Virus record (IMG/VR): IMGVR_UViG_3300007363_000053
Coordinates: 1-35,665 of that record
Source: a virus
Length of the DNA: 35,665 nucleotides
Strand: one strand, 5' to 3'
Numbering within the stretch: the first letter of the stretch is position 1; each line of letters begins with the position of its first letter. Of this stretch, positions 1 to 9,323 are shown one piece after another. A program made the translations under genes and the position numbers. The notes below the pieces were generated by a model. That model did no database searches, was not told where the DNA came from, and was given only the letters and a program-made list of their open reading frames with translations.

Positions 1-304
1 ATGGGTGGACTTAAGATGTCCTAACACACAATAGTCTCAACTCGTTTACTTAATGTTCTATGATTTATCTCCCAGAGCTTTCATTGTTACCTTTCCTCGC
101 AATCTTTAGTTTAAAAGTAACCCCACCTAAAAGGGTGAGAGTAAACCATAGGCCCAATAACCCCAGAGTTTTTAAAGTTAAATAATCTACGAGTGGGAAA
201 CTAAGGCTAACTAGGGAACCAAACCCTTTTCGTAAATTAACACTTGTCTAATTTATGTTTTGAGATATTCTCTAGACATAAATCTTAATGCACAATCTGA
301 TTTA
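1..304. other. non-coding leader region before the methyltransferase
   Basis: No convincing gene was found in either orientation; the longest ATG-initiated frames are only a few codons. On the plus strand there are several short self-complementary segments, for example CACC/GGTG near 125-137 and GAGA/TCTC near 261-271. The stretch runs directly into the strong intrinsic terminator at 305-347, so a transcript from here would end as a small RNA of up to about 300 nt. It could be a small RNA gene, an attenuator leader for the methyltransferase, or simply the end of an upstream unit outside the window. No known RNA family was recognised. Confidence 0.4.
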
Positions 305-347
305 GCTCGGTATTTTACCTCCGTAAAGTACCGAGTGCCCTTTTTTA
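305..347 (+). terminator. intrinsic terminator just before the methyltransferase start
   Basis: CTCGGTATTTTAC (306-318) pairs with GTAAAGTACCGAG (323-335) as a 13-bp stem with one wobble and a CTCC loop. It is followed by TGCCC and a run of six T (341-346). This is a near-ideal Rho-independent terminator. It is unusual in ending only about 4 nt before the ATG at 351. Confidence 0.88.
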
Positions 348-350
348 TAA

Positions 351-1124
<774 letters not shown>

Positions 1125-1146
1125 TTTTTGCAAAGGTTTAATTATC

Positions 1147-1175
1147 TTTACATAACTTCAAACATTTTATAGAAT
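1147..1175 (+). promoter_or_regulatory. sigma70-like promoter for the ERF operon
   Basis: TTTACA (1147-1152), a 17-nt spacer and TAGAAT (1170-1175) form a good -35/-10 pair ahead of the ERF gene. The predicted start would be near 1182. The -10 box lies between two copies of a 13-bp direct repeat. Confidence 0.6.
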
Positions 1176-1189
1176 GTTCAAACATTTTA
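1157..1189 (+). repeat. 13-bp direct repeat pair over the promoter (candidate operator)
   Basis: TTCAAACATTTTA occurs perfectly at 1157-1169 and 1177-1189, with starts 20 bp apart (about two helical turns). The first copy fills most of the promoter spacer and the second covers the likely transcription start, which is how a repressor operator would be placed. The binding protein is unknown. Confidence 0.5.
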
Positions 1190-1202
1190 GGAGAACTAGG
1201 AA

Positions 1203-1883
1203 ATGAATGAAGAAAAATTGAACCTAAAAGCATATGCTGCTTTTGTTAAAGCTCAGAATGAATTTACACCTGTAATATTTGATTGTGTTAATCCTCATTT
1301 TAAAAATAAATACGCAAGTCTTCAAAGCTGTTTTGAAGCTGTTAGAAAAGCTTTTAATAAAAACGGTTTATTTTTATCTCAAAAACATCACATTACAGAT
1401 AAAACCATTGGAATTGAAACAATTCTTGTTCATGAATCTGGCGAAACGTTATCAAGTGGTATTTTATACATGCCTGTTGATAAAGTCACACCTCAAGGCT
1501 TTGGTTCCGCATTAACATATGCGCGTCGATATTCATTAATGACATTTTGTGGAATAGCTGGTGAAGAAGACGATGATGCCAATAAAGCAGAGCAATCTAT
1601 AACTTTTGAAAAACAAAAAACTCCTGCACCTGTTAAAGCTGTTGTTATTCAAAACAACACTGAGGAACGGTTTATGTTTCCTTGGGAAAAACCTGCTTTT
1701 AAAAAAGGCAAATTCGTTGATGAGTTTACCGACAAAATTATTTTGGACGATATTAGTTACTGTTTAAAAATGAACAAAAAAGATAGTGATTACGGCAAAG
1801 CTCTTATTAAAGAAGGTTTAAAGAGAAACATTTGCGATGGCCAAGGCAATCCAATTCAACTCACAGATGAGATTCCATTCTAA
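1203..1883 (+). CDS. erf: ERF family single-strand annealing recombinase
   Basis: The 226-residue protein has the ERF (essential recombination function, P22 type) signature: HFKNKYASL near residues 32-40, IETILVHESGETLSS near 71-85, and PQGFGSALTYARRYSL near 97-112, followed by an acidic EEDDD patch. ERF proteins form rings that anneal complementary single strands during phage recombination and replication, and often help to circularise or concatenate the genome. The tail after residue 130 is variable. ATG1203 follows a purine-rich AGGAGAACTAGGA site. The gene heads a plus-strand operon; its TAA overlaps the next ATG (TAATG). A RusA-like resolvase at 32436 could act in the same pathway. Confidence 0.93.
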   Translation: MNEEKLNLKAYAAFVKAQNEFTPVIFDCVNPHFKNKYASLQSCFEAVRKAFNKNGLFLSQKHHITDKTIGIETILVHESGETLSSGILYMPVDKVTPQGFGSALTYARRYSLMTFCGIAGEEDDDANKAEQSITFEKQKTPAPVKAVVIQNNTEERFMFPWEKPAFKKGKFVDEFTDKIILDDISYCLKMNKKDSDYGKALIKEGLKRNICDGQGNPIQLTDEIPF

Positions 1884-2131
1884 TGAAAAAACAAAAAAGC
1901 AAAGCTAAACCCCGAAGAATAACTTCCACACGACTGAGCGACATTCCAATGACAGGCGAGCGTTGGCTAAACATGACAGACGTAATGCTAATGCTTCAGC
2001 TATCACGCGTGACTATTGGGAAATATATTAAAGAAAAAGGACTACCTGCTTATAAAGTTGGTAAAGCGTGGAACTTTAAAAAAAGCGAGATTGATCGTTG
2101 GCTTAGACAATTCTTACCGCGCATTCATTAA
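1883..2131 (+). CDS. excisionase-like helix-turn-helix DNA-binding protein
   Basis: The 82-residue basic protein has a MerR/excisionase-type winged HTH at about residues 28-75: WLNMTDVMLMLQLSRVTIGKYI, then a YKVGKAWNFKKSEIDRWL wing and helix. This matches the HTH_17/excisionase-family pattern, with the conserved aromatic residue and the S/D-E-I-D-x-W-L ending. Its start overlaps the ERF stop as TAATG, which implies translational coupling. No integrase is visible, so it is more likely a regulator or replication-accessory protein than a true excisionase. Its target could be the direct repeats upstream of the operon; that is inference. Confidence 0.75.
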   Translation: MKKQKSKAKPRRITSTRLSDIPMTGERWLNMTDVMLMLQLSRVTIGKYIKEKGLPAYKVGKAWNFKKSEIDRWLRQFLPRIH

Positions 2132-2134
2132 AAT

Positions 2135-2341
2135 ATGTCTGACTATGAAGACTACATAAGAGACAAAGGATTTGGCAACTCAGGGTTTTTTATTAAAAAT
2201 ACTTCAAAAAATAGTCCAGAACGCAAAAAAGCTATCAAACTTGCACTAGAAACTATCGAGAAATATCACGGCAAAGAAAAATTTGAGCAACTCAAAGCTA
2301 AAATTGAGCAAAAAAGACTAGAACGGCTTAAGCAGTCTTAG
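2135..2341 (+). CDS. hypothetical charged helical protein
   Basis: The 68-residue protein begins MSDYEDYIRDKGF and is lysine/glutamate-rich. The second half is predicted by eye to be one long helix (KKAIKLALETIEKYHGKEKF onward). It starts 3 bp after the HTH gene and so belongs to the same operon. No family was recognised. Its last 14 bp overlap the 3' end of a minus-strand gene. A hairpin, CGGCTTAAG/CTTAGCCG with one bulged T, lies across this convergent junction at about 2322-2342 and might serve as a terminator. Confidence 0.6.
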   Translation: MSDYEDYIRDKGFGNSGFFIKNTSKNSPERKKAIKLALETIEKYHGKEKFEQLKAKIEQKRLERLKQS

Positions 2342-2534
2342 CCGCAAATTCGTTAATTGCTATATCGTAACTCTCAGCAAGCTTTCTTAGCTCTGTCCAA
2401 ATCTCATAAACATCCGAGCATGAGTCACACCCATGACTTCGAATGCGCAAATTCTCATAGACCGTTGCAAGTAAGTATTTAATTACTTCGCACTCATCTC
2501 TGGGACTTAGCTTAATTTGCTCACGTTTGTGCAT
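2328..2534 (-). CDS. hypothetical protein
   Basis: The 68-residue protein contains a CDSC segment near the middle (RSHGCDSCSDVYEIW) and amphipathic helices. No family was recognised. It overlaps the upstream minus-strand membrane-protein gene by 28 bp, which suggests it is the last gene of the virion transcription unit. It converges on the plus-strand early operon with a 14-bp overlap. Confidence 0.55.
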   Translation of the reverse strand: MHKREQIKLSPRDECEVIKYLLATVYENLRIRSHGCDSCSDVYEIWTELRKLAESYDIAINEFAAKTA

Positions 2535-2791
2535 AATTCTTGTTTTACCTTCATTATGCTCTCAATCTTGCTCACTTTTGTCTGCAAATCATCAACATCT
2601 GCCTTAATTTCAAATAAAGGCTTCAAAGTTTCCGTCAAAACAGCAATTTGTGTCTTAAGCATCCAGATCGCTTCTGTGTTTTCTTTGATGCTTTTTTCAT
2701 GCTCATCGTCACCTTTTCTCATGGTATCGATAAACATTTTGACCAAATATCCAATAACAGCAAACAATACTGGAAGCTTAAACTCGTCCAT
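2507..2791 (-). CDS. small membrane protein with coiled-coil tail
   Basis: Starting at ATG2791, the 94-residue product has one hydrophobic segment (LPVLFAVIGYLVKMFI, about residues 5-20). A charged coiled-coil region with heptads follows (NTEAIWMLKTQIAVLTETLKPLFEIKADVDDLQTKVSKIES). The frame stays open to a TTG at 2815, but ATG2791 is preferred because it follows the stop of the small gene at 2797 closely. The topology (N-terminal anchor, long helical tail) resembles small phage holin-associated or inner spanin proteins, but no family was identified. It sits at the end of the structural operon. Confidence 0.6.
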   Translation of the reverse strand: MDEFKLPVLFAVIGYLVKMFIDTMRKGDDEHEKSIKENTEAIWMLKTQIAVLTETLKPLFEIKADVDDLQTKVSKIESIMKVKQELCTNVSKLS

Positions 2792-2796
2792 ATAAC

Positions 2797-2961
2797 CTAC
2801 ACGAGCAATACCCAAAGATTCGTAGAAGCATTAAAAACGTAAAGTTTATGAGTATCTAAAGCCACACCAAGAGTGCCGTCCGCTGTTCCTGCAATAGGTA
2901 GCGCAGCCGCATTTGCTGCGGTTAAAACCGAATTTATAACAGGCCATCTTGTGTAACCCAC
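2797..2961 (-). CDS. small virion-associated protein (54 aa), GTG start
   Basis: A GTG at 2961 follows a strong AAGGAG site that lies within the end of the upstream gene, and the frame runs 54 codons to a TAG. The product includes AGTADGTLGVALDTHKLYVF followed by a W-containing end. TADGTLGVALDT-LYVF is a pattern I associate with phage tail-fibre and structural C-terminal domains. It lies between the 123-residue structural gene (2 nt gap) and the membrane protein. It is short enough to be missed by automated calling. Confidence 0.62.
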   Translation of the reverse strand: MGYTRWPVINSVLTAANAAALPIAGTADGTLGVALDTHKLYVFNASTNLWVLLV

Positions 2962-2963
2962 AA

Positions 2964-3335
2964 CTAAATCTCCTTAGTTGCAATATAACCTGTCAAAGTT
3001 CCACTGCCACTAGTGCGAGTGTATTTCACCCTAATCCAAGGAGCTTCCAACTGATTAAGACTGATGTAATAACTTCCAGCGGATCCGCTCGCTACAGGAG
3101 TTGGATTAAGCGTTAACGCATTCCATGCGCCTGCATTAATGACGTTTCCTTGTGAGTCTTGCTCGTAGCTAACAGAAACTTCAACTGAGAACGTTCCAGT
3201 TGGTGTTCCAGTCCAGGAAAGCTCACACCCTACGTTATCGACGTAGCCGATATTTGTGACCACAGACGTGATGTTGCCAGACATGTCGCCTGCCGTAATG
3301 TTTTTAAATTTTGGTAATATATTCTTTCGTGACAT
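2964..3335 (-). CDS. putative phage structural protein
   Basis: The 123-residue protein is beta-rich with many Ser, Thr and Gly residues. It contains a segment of the type WTGTPTGTFSVEVSVSYEQD and ends in APWIRVKYTRTSGSGTLTGY. This arrangement (deviation of a measured value, then 'iRvkYt-tsGsGtlt') is familiar from small tail or virion proteins of tailed phages with no assigned activity. An AGAGAGGG ribosome site precedes ATG3335. It lies downstream of the large internal virion genes and upstream of the 54-residue gene. Confidence 0.6.
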   Translation of the reverse strand: MSRKNILPKFKNITAGDMSGNITSVVTNIGYVDNVGCELSWTGTPTGTFSVEVSVSYEQDSQGNVINAGAWNALTLNPTPVASGSAGSYYISLNQLEAPWIRVKYTRTSGSGTLTGYIATKEI

Positions 3336-3395
3336 TTTAACCCTCTCTTTTGGAGCTCAGCGTGGTTCGCTTAAGGCTTCATTGATGTATTCTTG

Positions 3396-6300
3396 TCAGA
3401 CTTTAACTGACTGTTTTTCCATTATGCGTGTTTGCGTTGGTGTTAGTTGTTGATCGGCAAGTTTGTTGATGTTTTTCATACTGCCTTTTTGTCTACCGGC
3501 ACCTTGAAGCATCATTGGCATTTGCTGTTGAGCTTGAGCCATCTTAGGTTGCAAAGCCATAATTCCTTCAGGCTTCATTGTGCTATCAAGTGGAGTTCCT
3601 AAAAACAAAGATAACCCTAATCGTGTTTGATAAGGTATTTTTTCTTTTTTTTCTGTAACATTTACTAATTCGTTCATTATACGAAAGCGCATATTTGCAT
3701 AAAAATCTGGATATAAATTTTGTAAATGTAACAATTTTTGACTGTTTAAAGTCCCGTTTTTTATGTCTTCTAAAACCATTAAAGGCTGTTGAGCTATAGA
3801 TAATGCAACATCGTAGTTTTGTTTTTCTATCATAGACGGTGGTGTTGGATCATCTAAAGGACTTTCGCGTCGTTCAATTGGTCTAATAGTATTTAAGTAA
3901 TTAACAGCGTTTGCAGATGCCGCCGCAATAGCCATGCCGTGATCGCTCATGTAATGATTAAAATCTTGATGCATATCAAGCATAGCATTTGGGTTTTCGC
4001 CAAATTGTTTTACTCGTTTATCGAGTTTTTCTTTTACTTTTTCATCCGGCTTTAAATTTTGAGGAATAATTATAGGAGCGCCTTTTATTAAACTATCTAT
4101 AGCTTTGCTTGTATTAGCTTCGCCTTTTAAAACTTGGCGAATGTAATCAGTCATTATTTTAAAAGCAGGAGCATTTGTATCGCGATCTGCGGAGCTTAAA
4201 ATTTTTGTTAGTGCAATGTCCGCAGCTTGATCGTTTCCTGCACTTTTGACTAAATTAGCCATGGTATTAATATTTTCAACTACAAAATTTTTACCAAATG
4301 AACCAAGTTCATTTAAAATTGTTTTGGTAATTGCTGTTTTATCTTGAGCATCAAAGAATTTTTTTCCTAAATATCCAAGATAGGAAGCTGATACAGCGGT
4401 TTTAGGTGGATTAAAAATTTGTGGCGTTTCATAATGCAACAAACTTAAATCCTGTATTAATTGATTTTTATTAGGGAAAATAATATCAGTCATCGCTGAA
4501 CCCATTTTTTCAAATTCATCCAAAATGGTTTTCATTGATAAATTATTACCGCTACCCCTTGCAGTACTTTGTGCTTTTTCATAAATTTCTTTAATTTTAA
4601 ATTTACGTAGATTTTCAAATATCTCAGGAAAATTATCTTTTAAGTATAAAACTTGATCTCTGTCTTTAACATTTAAAAGCTTTTTTCCAAGGTCTTCTGC
4701 TTTAGTACGTTTTAATTTTTTAATTAAAGTATTTAAATCACCTTGATAATCGCCAGGACTTAAATTTGTTTCTTGCAAAAATTCTTGAATTTGTTTTTTA
4801 TACAAAGCATAATCTTTATCTAAAGTTTCAACTTCTTGTAAAAATTTATTTGCTATTGCTTGACCTTCACGTCCAGCAATTTCAATCGCAGCATTTTGAA
4901 TTCCTTCGGATCGAACTTGTTTAAATTCTTTTTTAATTACTCTTAAAGCTGCTATTAATTGCTCGTCTCCTTTATTTTGTGCTTCTAAAAGAGCTTTATT
5001 AATTTCATTAGTATTAAATTCTTTTAATTGAGATAATGTTTTAATTTTATCGCTACTGAATTTTTCTAAAATTTTATTTACTCTGTTAACGACTGCATCG
5101 TTAGTAGAATTTGCAATAATTGGATTATTTTCAATTGCTACTTTAGCTCTAGATTTTATATCTGATGTTAAATCAATAACATCAAAATGTTTCATTATAG
5201 CGTCATATCTTTCTGATAATGCCGCTTTTAATTTAGGAAAAAATCCTATTGCAGTTTTTTTACCTGTTTCTTTATCAACAGTTTCTCCAACTAAACTTTC
5301 TTGAGCATCTTTACCAACATTATAAGCTTCAATATGTGCAGCCGAGCGTTCTCCCAACAAATCTTCATCTAATATTTTTTGTGTTCTATTGTTAGCTTCT
5401 AATTGTTGTTTTCTAAGTTTATTGCCTTCCCAAGTATCTGAATCAGCTATAACTGATGCTTTTTGACCTACTATTGGATCAAGTTCTGTAGTTCCTTTAA
5501 TAGGTTCAACACCTAAACGATCAGCCGCTTCTCGAATTTGATTTGCGTTTGGTTTTTCACCAGGTATTTGATATTCAACTTTGCCACTTGGTCCTGTTAC
5601 AGGTTCTTCTAAATTAACTCCTATTTTAGTAGTTTCTACAGGTTGAGTTTCATTAAAAGGAACTTTAACTTCTGTTTTGGGAATAACGCCTTCATTAACA
5701 ACTGCATTAGCAAGAACGTCATTTTTACTTTTATCTGCATATTTTTGTAATGCACTTTTAACTTCGTCTATAGAACCAGCTACTTGTTTGCCAAATTTTG
5801 CATTCCAAAGCTCACCTGCTCCTGCAAAAGCAGCACCAGTTACGCCACCACCAAGTAATCCATAAAGTCCTATGTTTGTTGCCGCTGAACCTAAAGATTG
5901 ATTTGGGTCTCTAAAAATCGTTTTAACTGCTTCTTGTCCAGAAGCATAAATTGCGCCTTCTATAGCGTTAGCAAAACCCCTTGAACCAATTCGAGCTAAA
6001 GTAGAATACTTTGCTAATTCTCCCGCGCGTGCAATTGCAGCGGCTTGGCTAACTTTTTTAGCATTAATTCCTAATTCTATTCCGTATTTTGTTACTGCTT
6101 CCGCAGCTCTTAAACCTGCGGCTTCTGCACCTAAACCAACACGAGCGGCAGCACCTGCTCCAGCTCCACCAAAACCACCTGTGCCAAGAATCATAGCTGT
6201 GGTTCCAAGAACTTCACCTGTTAATGCTGCTTTTGGATTTACAAGCTTTCTAGCTTCTTGAGCTTCTGTAGTTATTTCCGGAATGTTTAAATGTTCACCA

Positions 6301-6626
6301 ATCGCATTTTCTGCACGATTTATAAGACTGAAAGAAGCTGAATCAGCAACGCCTTCAATACCAGTTAAAAACTCCTGACCTGTTGAACCAAATTTTTTTT
6401 CTAAAACTAAACGCTTTTTTTGTTGTTCATTAAGTGGTTTATAACCATAGCTGTGTATTAAAGTTGGAGCGTCAGCTTTATAAACTTTAGAAATTTCACC
6501 TTCATCATTTTGAAGGTTTATAAAATCACCTTCGATTTCAGGATTTTCTTCTACTTTAGTTTTTTCTTTTTCTTCAGGATGGTAATAATCATAAAAGCTT
6601 GGCTTAACAAAATTATCTTCAGCCAT
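3396..6626 (-). CDS. large internal virion (ejection-like) protein
   Basis: The 1076-residue protein has an acidic N-terminal 60 residues and a long Ala/Gly-rich hydrophobic region at about 115-290, where GGFGGAGAGAAARVGLG and GLLGGGVTGAAFAGAGEL could insert in membranes. A very long charged helical region follows, and a Gln-rich C terminus (QPKMAQAQQQMPMM). The size, composition and position at the far end of the tail operon match internal or ejection proteins of podoviruses, which leave the head and build a channel across the envelope. No lysozyme or protease motif was seen. It starts 11 bp after the 884-residue gene. Confidence 0.62.
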   Translation of the reverse strand: MAEDNFVKPSFYDYYHPEEKEKTKVEENPEIEGDFINLQNDEGEISKVYKADAPTLIHSYGYKPLNEQQKKRLVLEKKFGSTGQEFLTGIEGVADSASFSLINRAENAIGEHLNIPEITTEAQEARKLVNPKAALTGEVLGTTAMILGTGGFGGAGAGAAARVGLGAEAAGLRAAEAVTKYGIELGINAKKVSQAAAIARAGELAKYSTLARIGSRGFANAIEGAIYASGQEAVKTIFRDPNQSLGSAATNIGLYGLLGGGVTGAAFAGAGELWNAKFGKQVAGSIDEVKSALQKYADKSKNDVLANAVVNEGVIPKTEVKVPFNETQPVETTKIGVNLEEPVTGPSGKVEYQIPGEKPNANQIREAADRLGVEPIKGTTELDPIVGQKASVIADSDTWEGNKLRKQQLEANNRTQKILDEDLLGERSAAHIEAYNVGKDAQESLVGETVDKETGKKTAIGFFPKLKAALSERYDAIMKHFDVIDLTSDIKSRAKVAIENNPIIANSTNDAVVNRVNKILEKFSSDKIKTLSQLKEFNTNEINKALLEAQNKGDEQLIAALRVIKKEFKQVRSEGIQNAAIEIAGREGQAIANKFLQEVETLDKDYALYKKQIQEFLQETNLSPGDYQGDLNTLIKKLKRTKAEDLGKKLLNVKDRDQVLYLKDNFPEIFENLRKFKIKEIYEKAQSTARGSGNNLSMKTILDEFEKMGSAMTDIIFPNKNQLIQDLSLLHYETPQIFNPPKTAVSASYLGYLGKKFFDAQDKTAITKTILNELGSFGKNFVVENINTMANLVKSAGNDQAADIALTKILSSADRDTNAPAFKIMTDYIRQVLKGEANTSKAIDSLIKGAPIIIPQNLKPDEKVKEKLDKRVKQFGENPNAMLDMHQDFNHYMSDHGMAIAAASANAVNYLNTIRPIERRESPLDDPTPPSMIEKQNYDVALSIAQQPLMVLEDIKNGTLNSQKLLHLQNLYPDFYANMRFRIMNELVNVTEKKEKIPYQTRLGLSLFLGTPLDSTMKPEGIMALQPKMAQAQQQMPMMLQGAGRQKGSMKNINKLADQQLTPTQTRIMEKQSVKV

Positions 6627-6637
6627 TTAATTTAACC

Positions 6638-9292
6638 TTATGTTCCTTCGCTTATATCTTGCTCTATTTTTTTAGTATTTAAAGCATTAGAAGGTTTGTA
6701 TTTATTTTTACTAGAATCTTTTATAGGTGCTTTATAAAGACTTCTTTTAATTTCATTTTCTTTTTCTTCAAGTTCTTTACGTAAATTAAGCATTTTATAA
6801 TTAAAAACATCGTCACTTAAAATTGTAGGATCAGGGATTTTGTCTTTTATTGCAGCTGCGTTTCTTTCTGTATAATCAGGTCCAATATAAATTGAATATA
6901 ATGGAAACTTTAAATCGCCTTGTAAATCTTGCATTTTTGCTTTTGTTGGTGTTGGTAAAAAAGCACTTCCTTTAGTTTTTCTTATTTCATCCATTTTTTG
7001 AAGTGTAGCTCTAACTTTTTTAATACTGTCCAAAACTTTTTGTTTTTCTGTAGTACCTTTTTCAGAAGCTGTATAAAGTGTTTCACCAGAACCTAAAGAA
7101 ACTCTTTGCTCACGATATGGATCTAATTCCGCAGGTATTTCTTTTCCTGAAGTGTACATTCTTGATTTTGCAAATGTATCAACTTGATCTGCTACGCTTT
7201 GATCTAATTTACCAATCTCAGCATTAAGTCTTTGAGCTTCAATCTTGCCTGCATATTGTGAAGCGATTCGTTTCATTTGTAGCGAAAGTGAATCTGTCAT
7301 CATAATACGAGCCATTTGCATAGCTTGATTAATGTTTCCATATTTTTGATTTAAAGCATTAAGCAAGCTTTCTTTTTTTCCTAAATTTGCTTTTTGAGCA
7401 TATAAATCTTGTTCTATGTAATTGTTTAATTGTTTAAGAACTACGTTTTCGCCGCCTGTTAGACCGGCACCAATTCCACCCAGCACTAATCCAATAGCTG
7501 TTCCAATTTTGTTACCTGTAGACATGTCTGAAATAAAACGACGTGGGTCTATTTTGTTTTGCATAATATCAGCGCGTAAATTATTCATTTCATTATTTAC
7601 GTCACTAAGTTCGTTCATATAATTTTCTTGTTTTTGTTGTAGATCTAAAGCAGTTTTATCATATTCAGTTTCTTCTAATTTAGCTTGAGCCTCAGCTAAA
7701 CGACCAGTTTCTTCATATGCTTTTCTTTGAGCTTGAAAACCTTTTTCAAAAATAGAAGGCTCTTCTAAACTTGTAGAAATTTTTTCAGGTTTAACATTTG
7801 CAAGATTTCTTTGAGCAGACATTTTTGGTAAATTTGATTGTGTACTTGTTGAATTGTTATAATTAACATCAAAAGGCACATTACTTTTAACTGAGCTAGT
7901 TTCTTCTGGTTCTTGTAAAGTTTTAATTTCTGGCTCTAAATTTTCAGGATTGTCATAAGCAATAGCTTCAGGTTCTTCGTATTTCCCAGCTACGCCGCCA
8001 GCGTCTTGATAACCTTCTTTATTTTTAAAGTTTCCTTTAGCTAAAGTATCTTTTACAAATTTAGCAGCCATTTCTGGAGCATTTGGATGATTTACAATGC
8101 TTCGAGGAATTACAATTTCTCCAGGACTAAGCTTTGCATCAACTATATCGTTTTTAACACTGTCGCCTTTTACAACAGCTTTTCCAGGGACTTTTCCTCC
8201 AATATCCATTAAAGATTTTGGTGCCATTCCACCGCAAGCAAAATTACCATCGCGATAAACTGCGCCGCCATCTGCAAGAGTTGAATAATCTAAAGTTGCA
8301 TCTTTAATGTTGTCAGATTGATTAATTGCTCCAAGCATTTGATTTGGATTTTGAAAGTATTGACCAATGTAACTTTGTGGTTGATTTAAAGTCATTCCAC
8401 CCATTGCATAGTTATTAACTTTTCCTCCGTGAGCAAAGTTTCTTGTATCTGTATATTGACCAAAATTATAAGAACCAAAACTAGGAGATGAAACATTATT
8501 ACCTCCCATTGATCCACCTAAAGAGTTACCAAGAGTTCCTCCAATTGTACCACCAATAGGACCACCTAAAGCAATTCCTCCAATAGTACCAAGAGCGCCT
8601 AATGCGCCTCCTAAAATACCACTTTGTCGTTTGGCTGCATCTGCCGCCATTTGAGCATTTATTTGATTAAGACTTGATTGTTGTTGAGCAGCTATTGCAT
8701 TTTGACGAGCTATTGCATCATAAACATTTTGTTGCCCTTGCAATCCAAATTGATTTAATCCAGCTAATCCAGTTTGTTGTTGAGCAACTTGTTGATTAGC
8801 AAGTCCTCCAAGTTGTCCTAAAGCTCCAAGTTGTTGTTGAGCTTGTAATGTAGCACCTTGTCCTGCGGCTTGTTGTTGAAGTGCTCCTCCTTGCATTCCT
8901 GCCTGACGTGCAAGTAATCCGACGTTTCTACCTCCACCTCGTTGACCAGCCATAAGTGCTGCTTGATTTGCTACGTTTTGTCCTGTGGCTTGTTGAAGTG
9001 CTGCAAGTGCTGGATTTGGGCCTACACCGCTAGCTACGTCTTGAAGCTGTTTAAAAACATTAGCTTGATTAGCAAGAGCATTTTGACCTGCAAGAGCATT
9101 CACAAATGCTTGTTGTTGAGCAAGTCCGCTTTGAGTTTGTTCATAAAGCTTTTTAGCTTGTTCTTGTTCAAAAGGGTCAATTAAGTTTGCAGGAGTTGGA
9201 CTAAAACCATTTCCTTTTTTTCCTAATTTTGCAAGACCCGCAACTGTTCCATAATCCCATAGCCCTTTGCCTATTTTACTTAACCAACTCAT
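6638..9292 (-). CDS. large Gln/Ala/Gly-rich internal virion protein
   Basis: The 884-residue protein starts MSWLSKIGKGLWDYG and has a low-complexity Gln/Ala/Gly region at about residues 55-225, rich in QQ-A-L repeats. A Gly/Leu/Ile hydrophobic stretch near 226-270 (GGALGALGTIGGIALGGPIG) is a candidate membrane-active segment. Near residues 365-400 is a motif I know from many phage virion proteins: GDSVKNDIVDAKLSPGEIVI followed by PRSIVNHPNAPE. Coiled-coil regions follow, then another Gly-rich hydrophobic patch near 630. It probably works with the next large protein in genome ejection. The function is inferred from composition and position. Confidence 0.62.
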   Translation of the reverse strand: MSWLSKIGKGLWDYGTVAGLAKLGKKGNGFSPTPANLIDPFEQEQAKKLYEQTQSGLAQQQAFVNALAGQNALANQANVFKQLQDVASGVGPNPALAALQQATGQNVANQAALMAGQRGGGRNVGLLARQAGMQGGALQQQAAGQGATLQAQQQLGALGQLGGLANQQVAQQQTGLAGLNQFGLQGQQNVYDAIARQNAIAAQQQSSLNQINAQMAADAAKRQSGILGGALGALGTIGGIALGGPIGGTIGGTLGNSLGGSMGGNNVSSPSFGSYNFGQYTDTRNFAHGGKVNNYAMGGMTLNQPQSYIGQYFQNPNQMLGAINQSDNIKDATLDYSTLADGGAVYRDGNFACGGMAPKSLMDIGGKVPGKAVVKGDSVKNDIVDAKLSPGEIVIPRSIVNHPNAPEMAAKFVKDTLAKGNFKNKEGYQDAGGVAGKYEEPEAIAYDNPENLEPEIKTLQEPEETSSVKSNVPFDVNYNNSTSTQSNLPKMSAQRNLANVKPEKISTSLEEPSIFEKGFQAQRKAYEETGRLAEAQAKLEETEYDKTALDLQQKQENYMNELSDVNNEMNNLRADIMQNKIDPRRFISDMSTGNKIGTAIGLVLGGIGAGLTGGENVVLKQLNNYIEQDLYAQKANLGKKESLLNALNQKYGNINQAMQMARIMMTDSLSLQMKRIASQYAGKIEAQRLNAEIGKLDQSVADQVDTFAKSRMYTSGKEIPAELDPYREQRVSLGSGETLYTASEKGTTEKQKVLDSIKKVRATLQKMDEIRKTKGSAFLPTPTKAKMQDLQGDLKFPLYSIYIGPDYTERNAAAIKDKIPDPTILSDDVFNYKMLNLRKELEEKENEIKRSLYKAPIKDSSKNKYKPSNALNTKKIEQDISEGT

Positions 9293-9323
9293 TAATTACC
9301 TCTTTTAAATGTCTCACTGTCCG

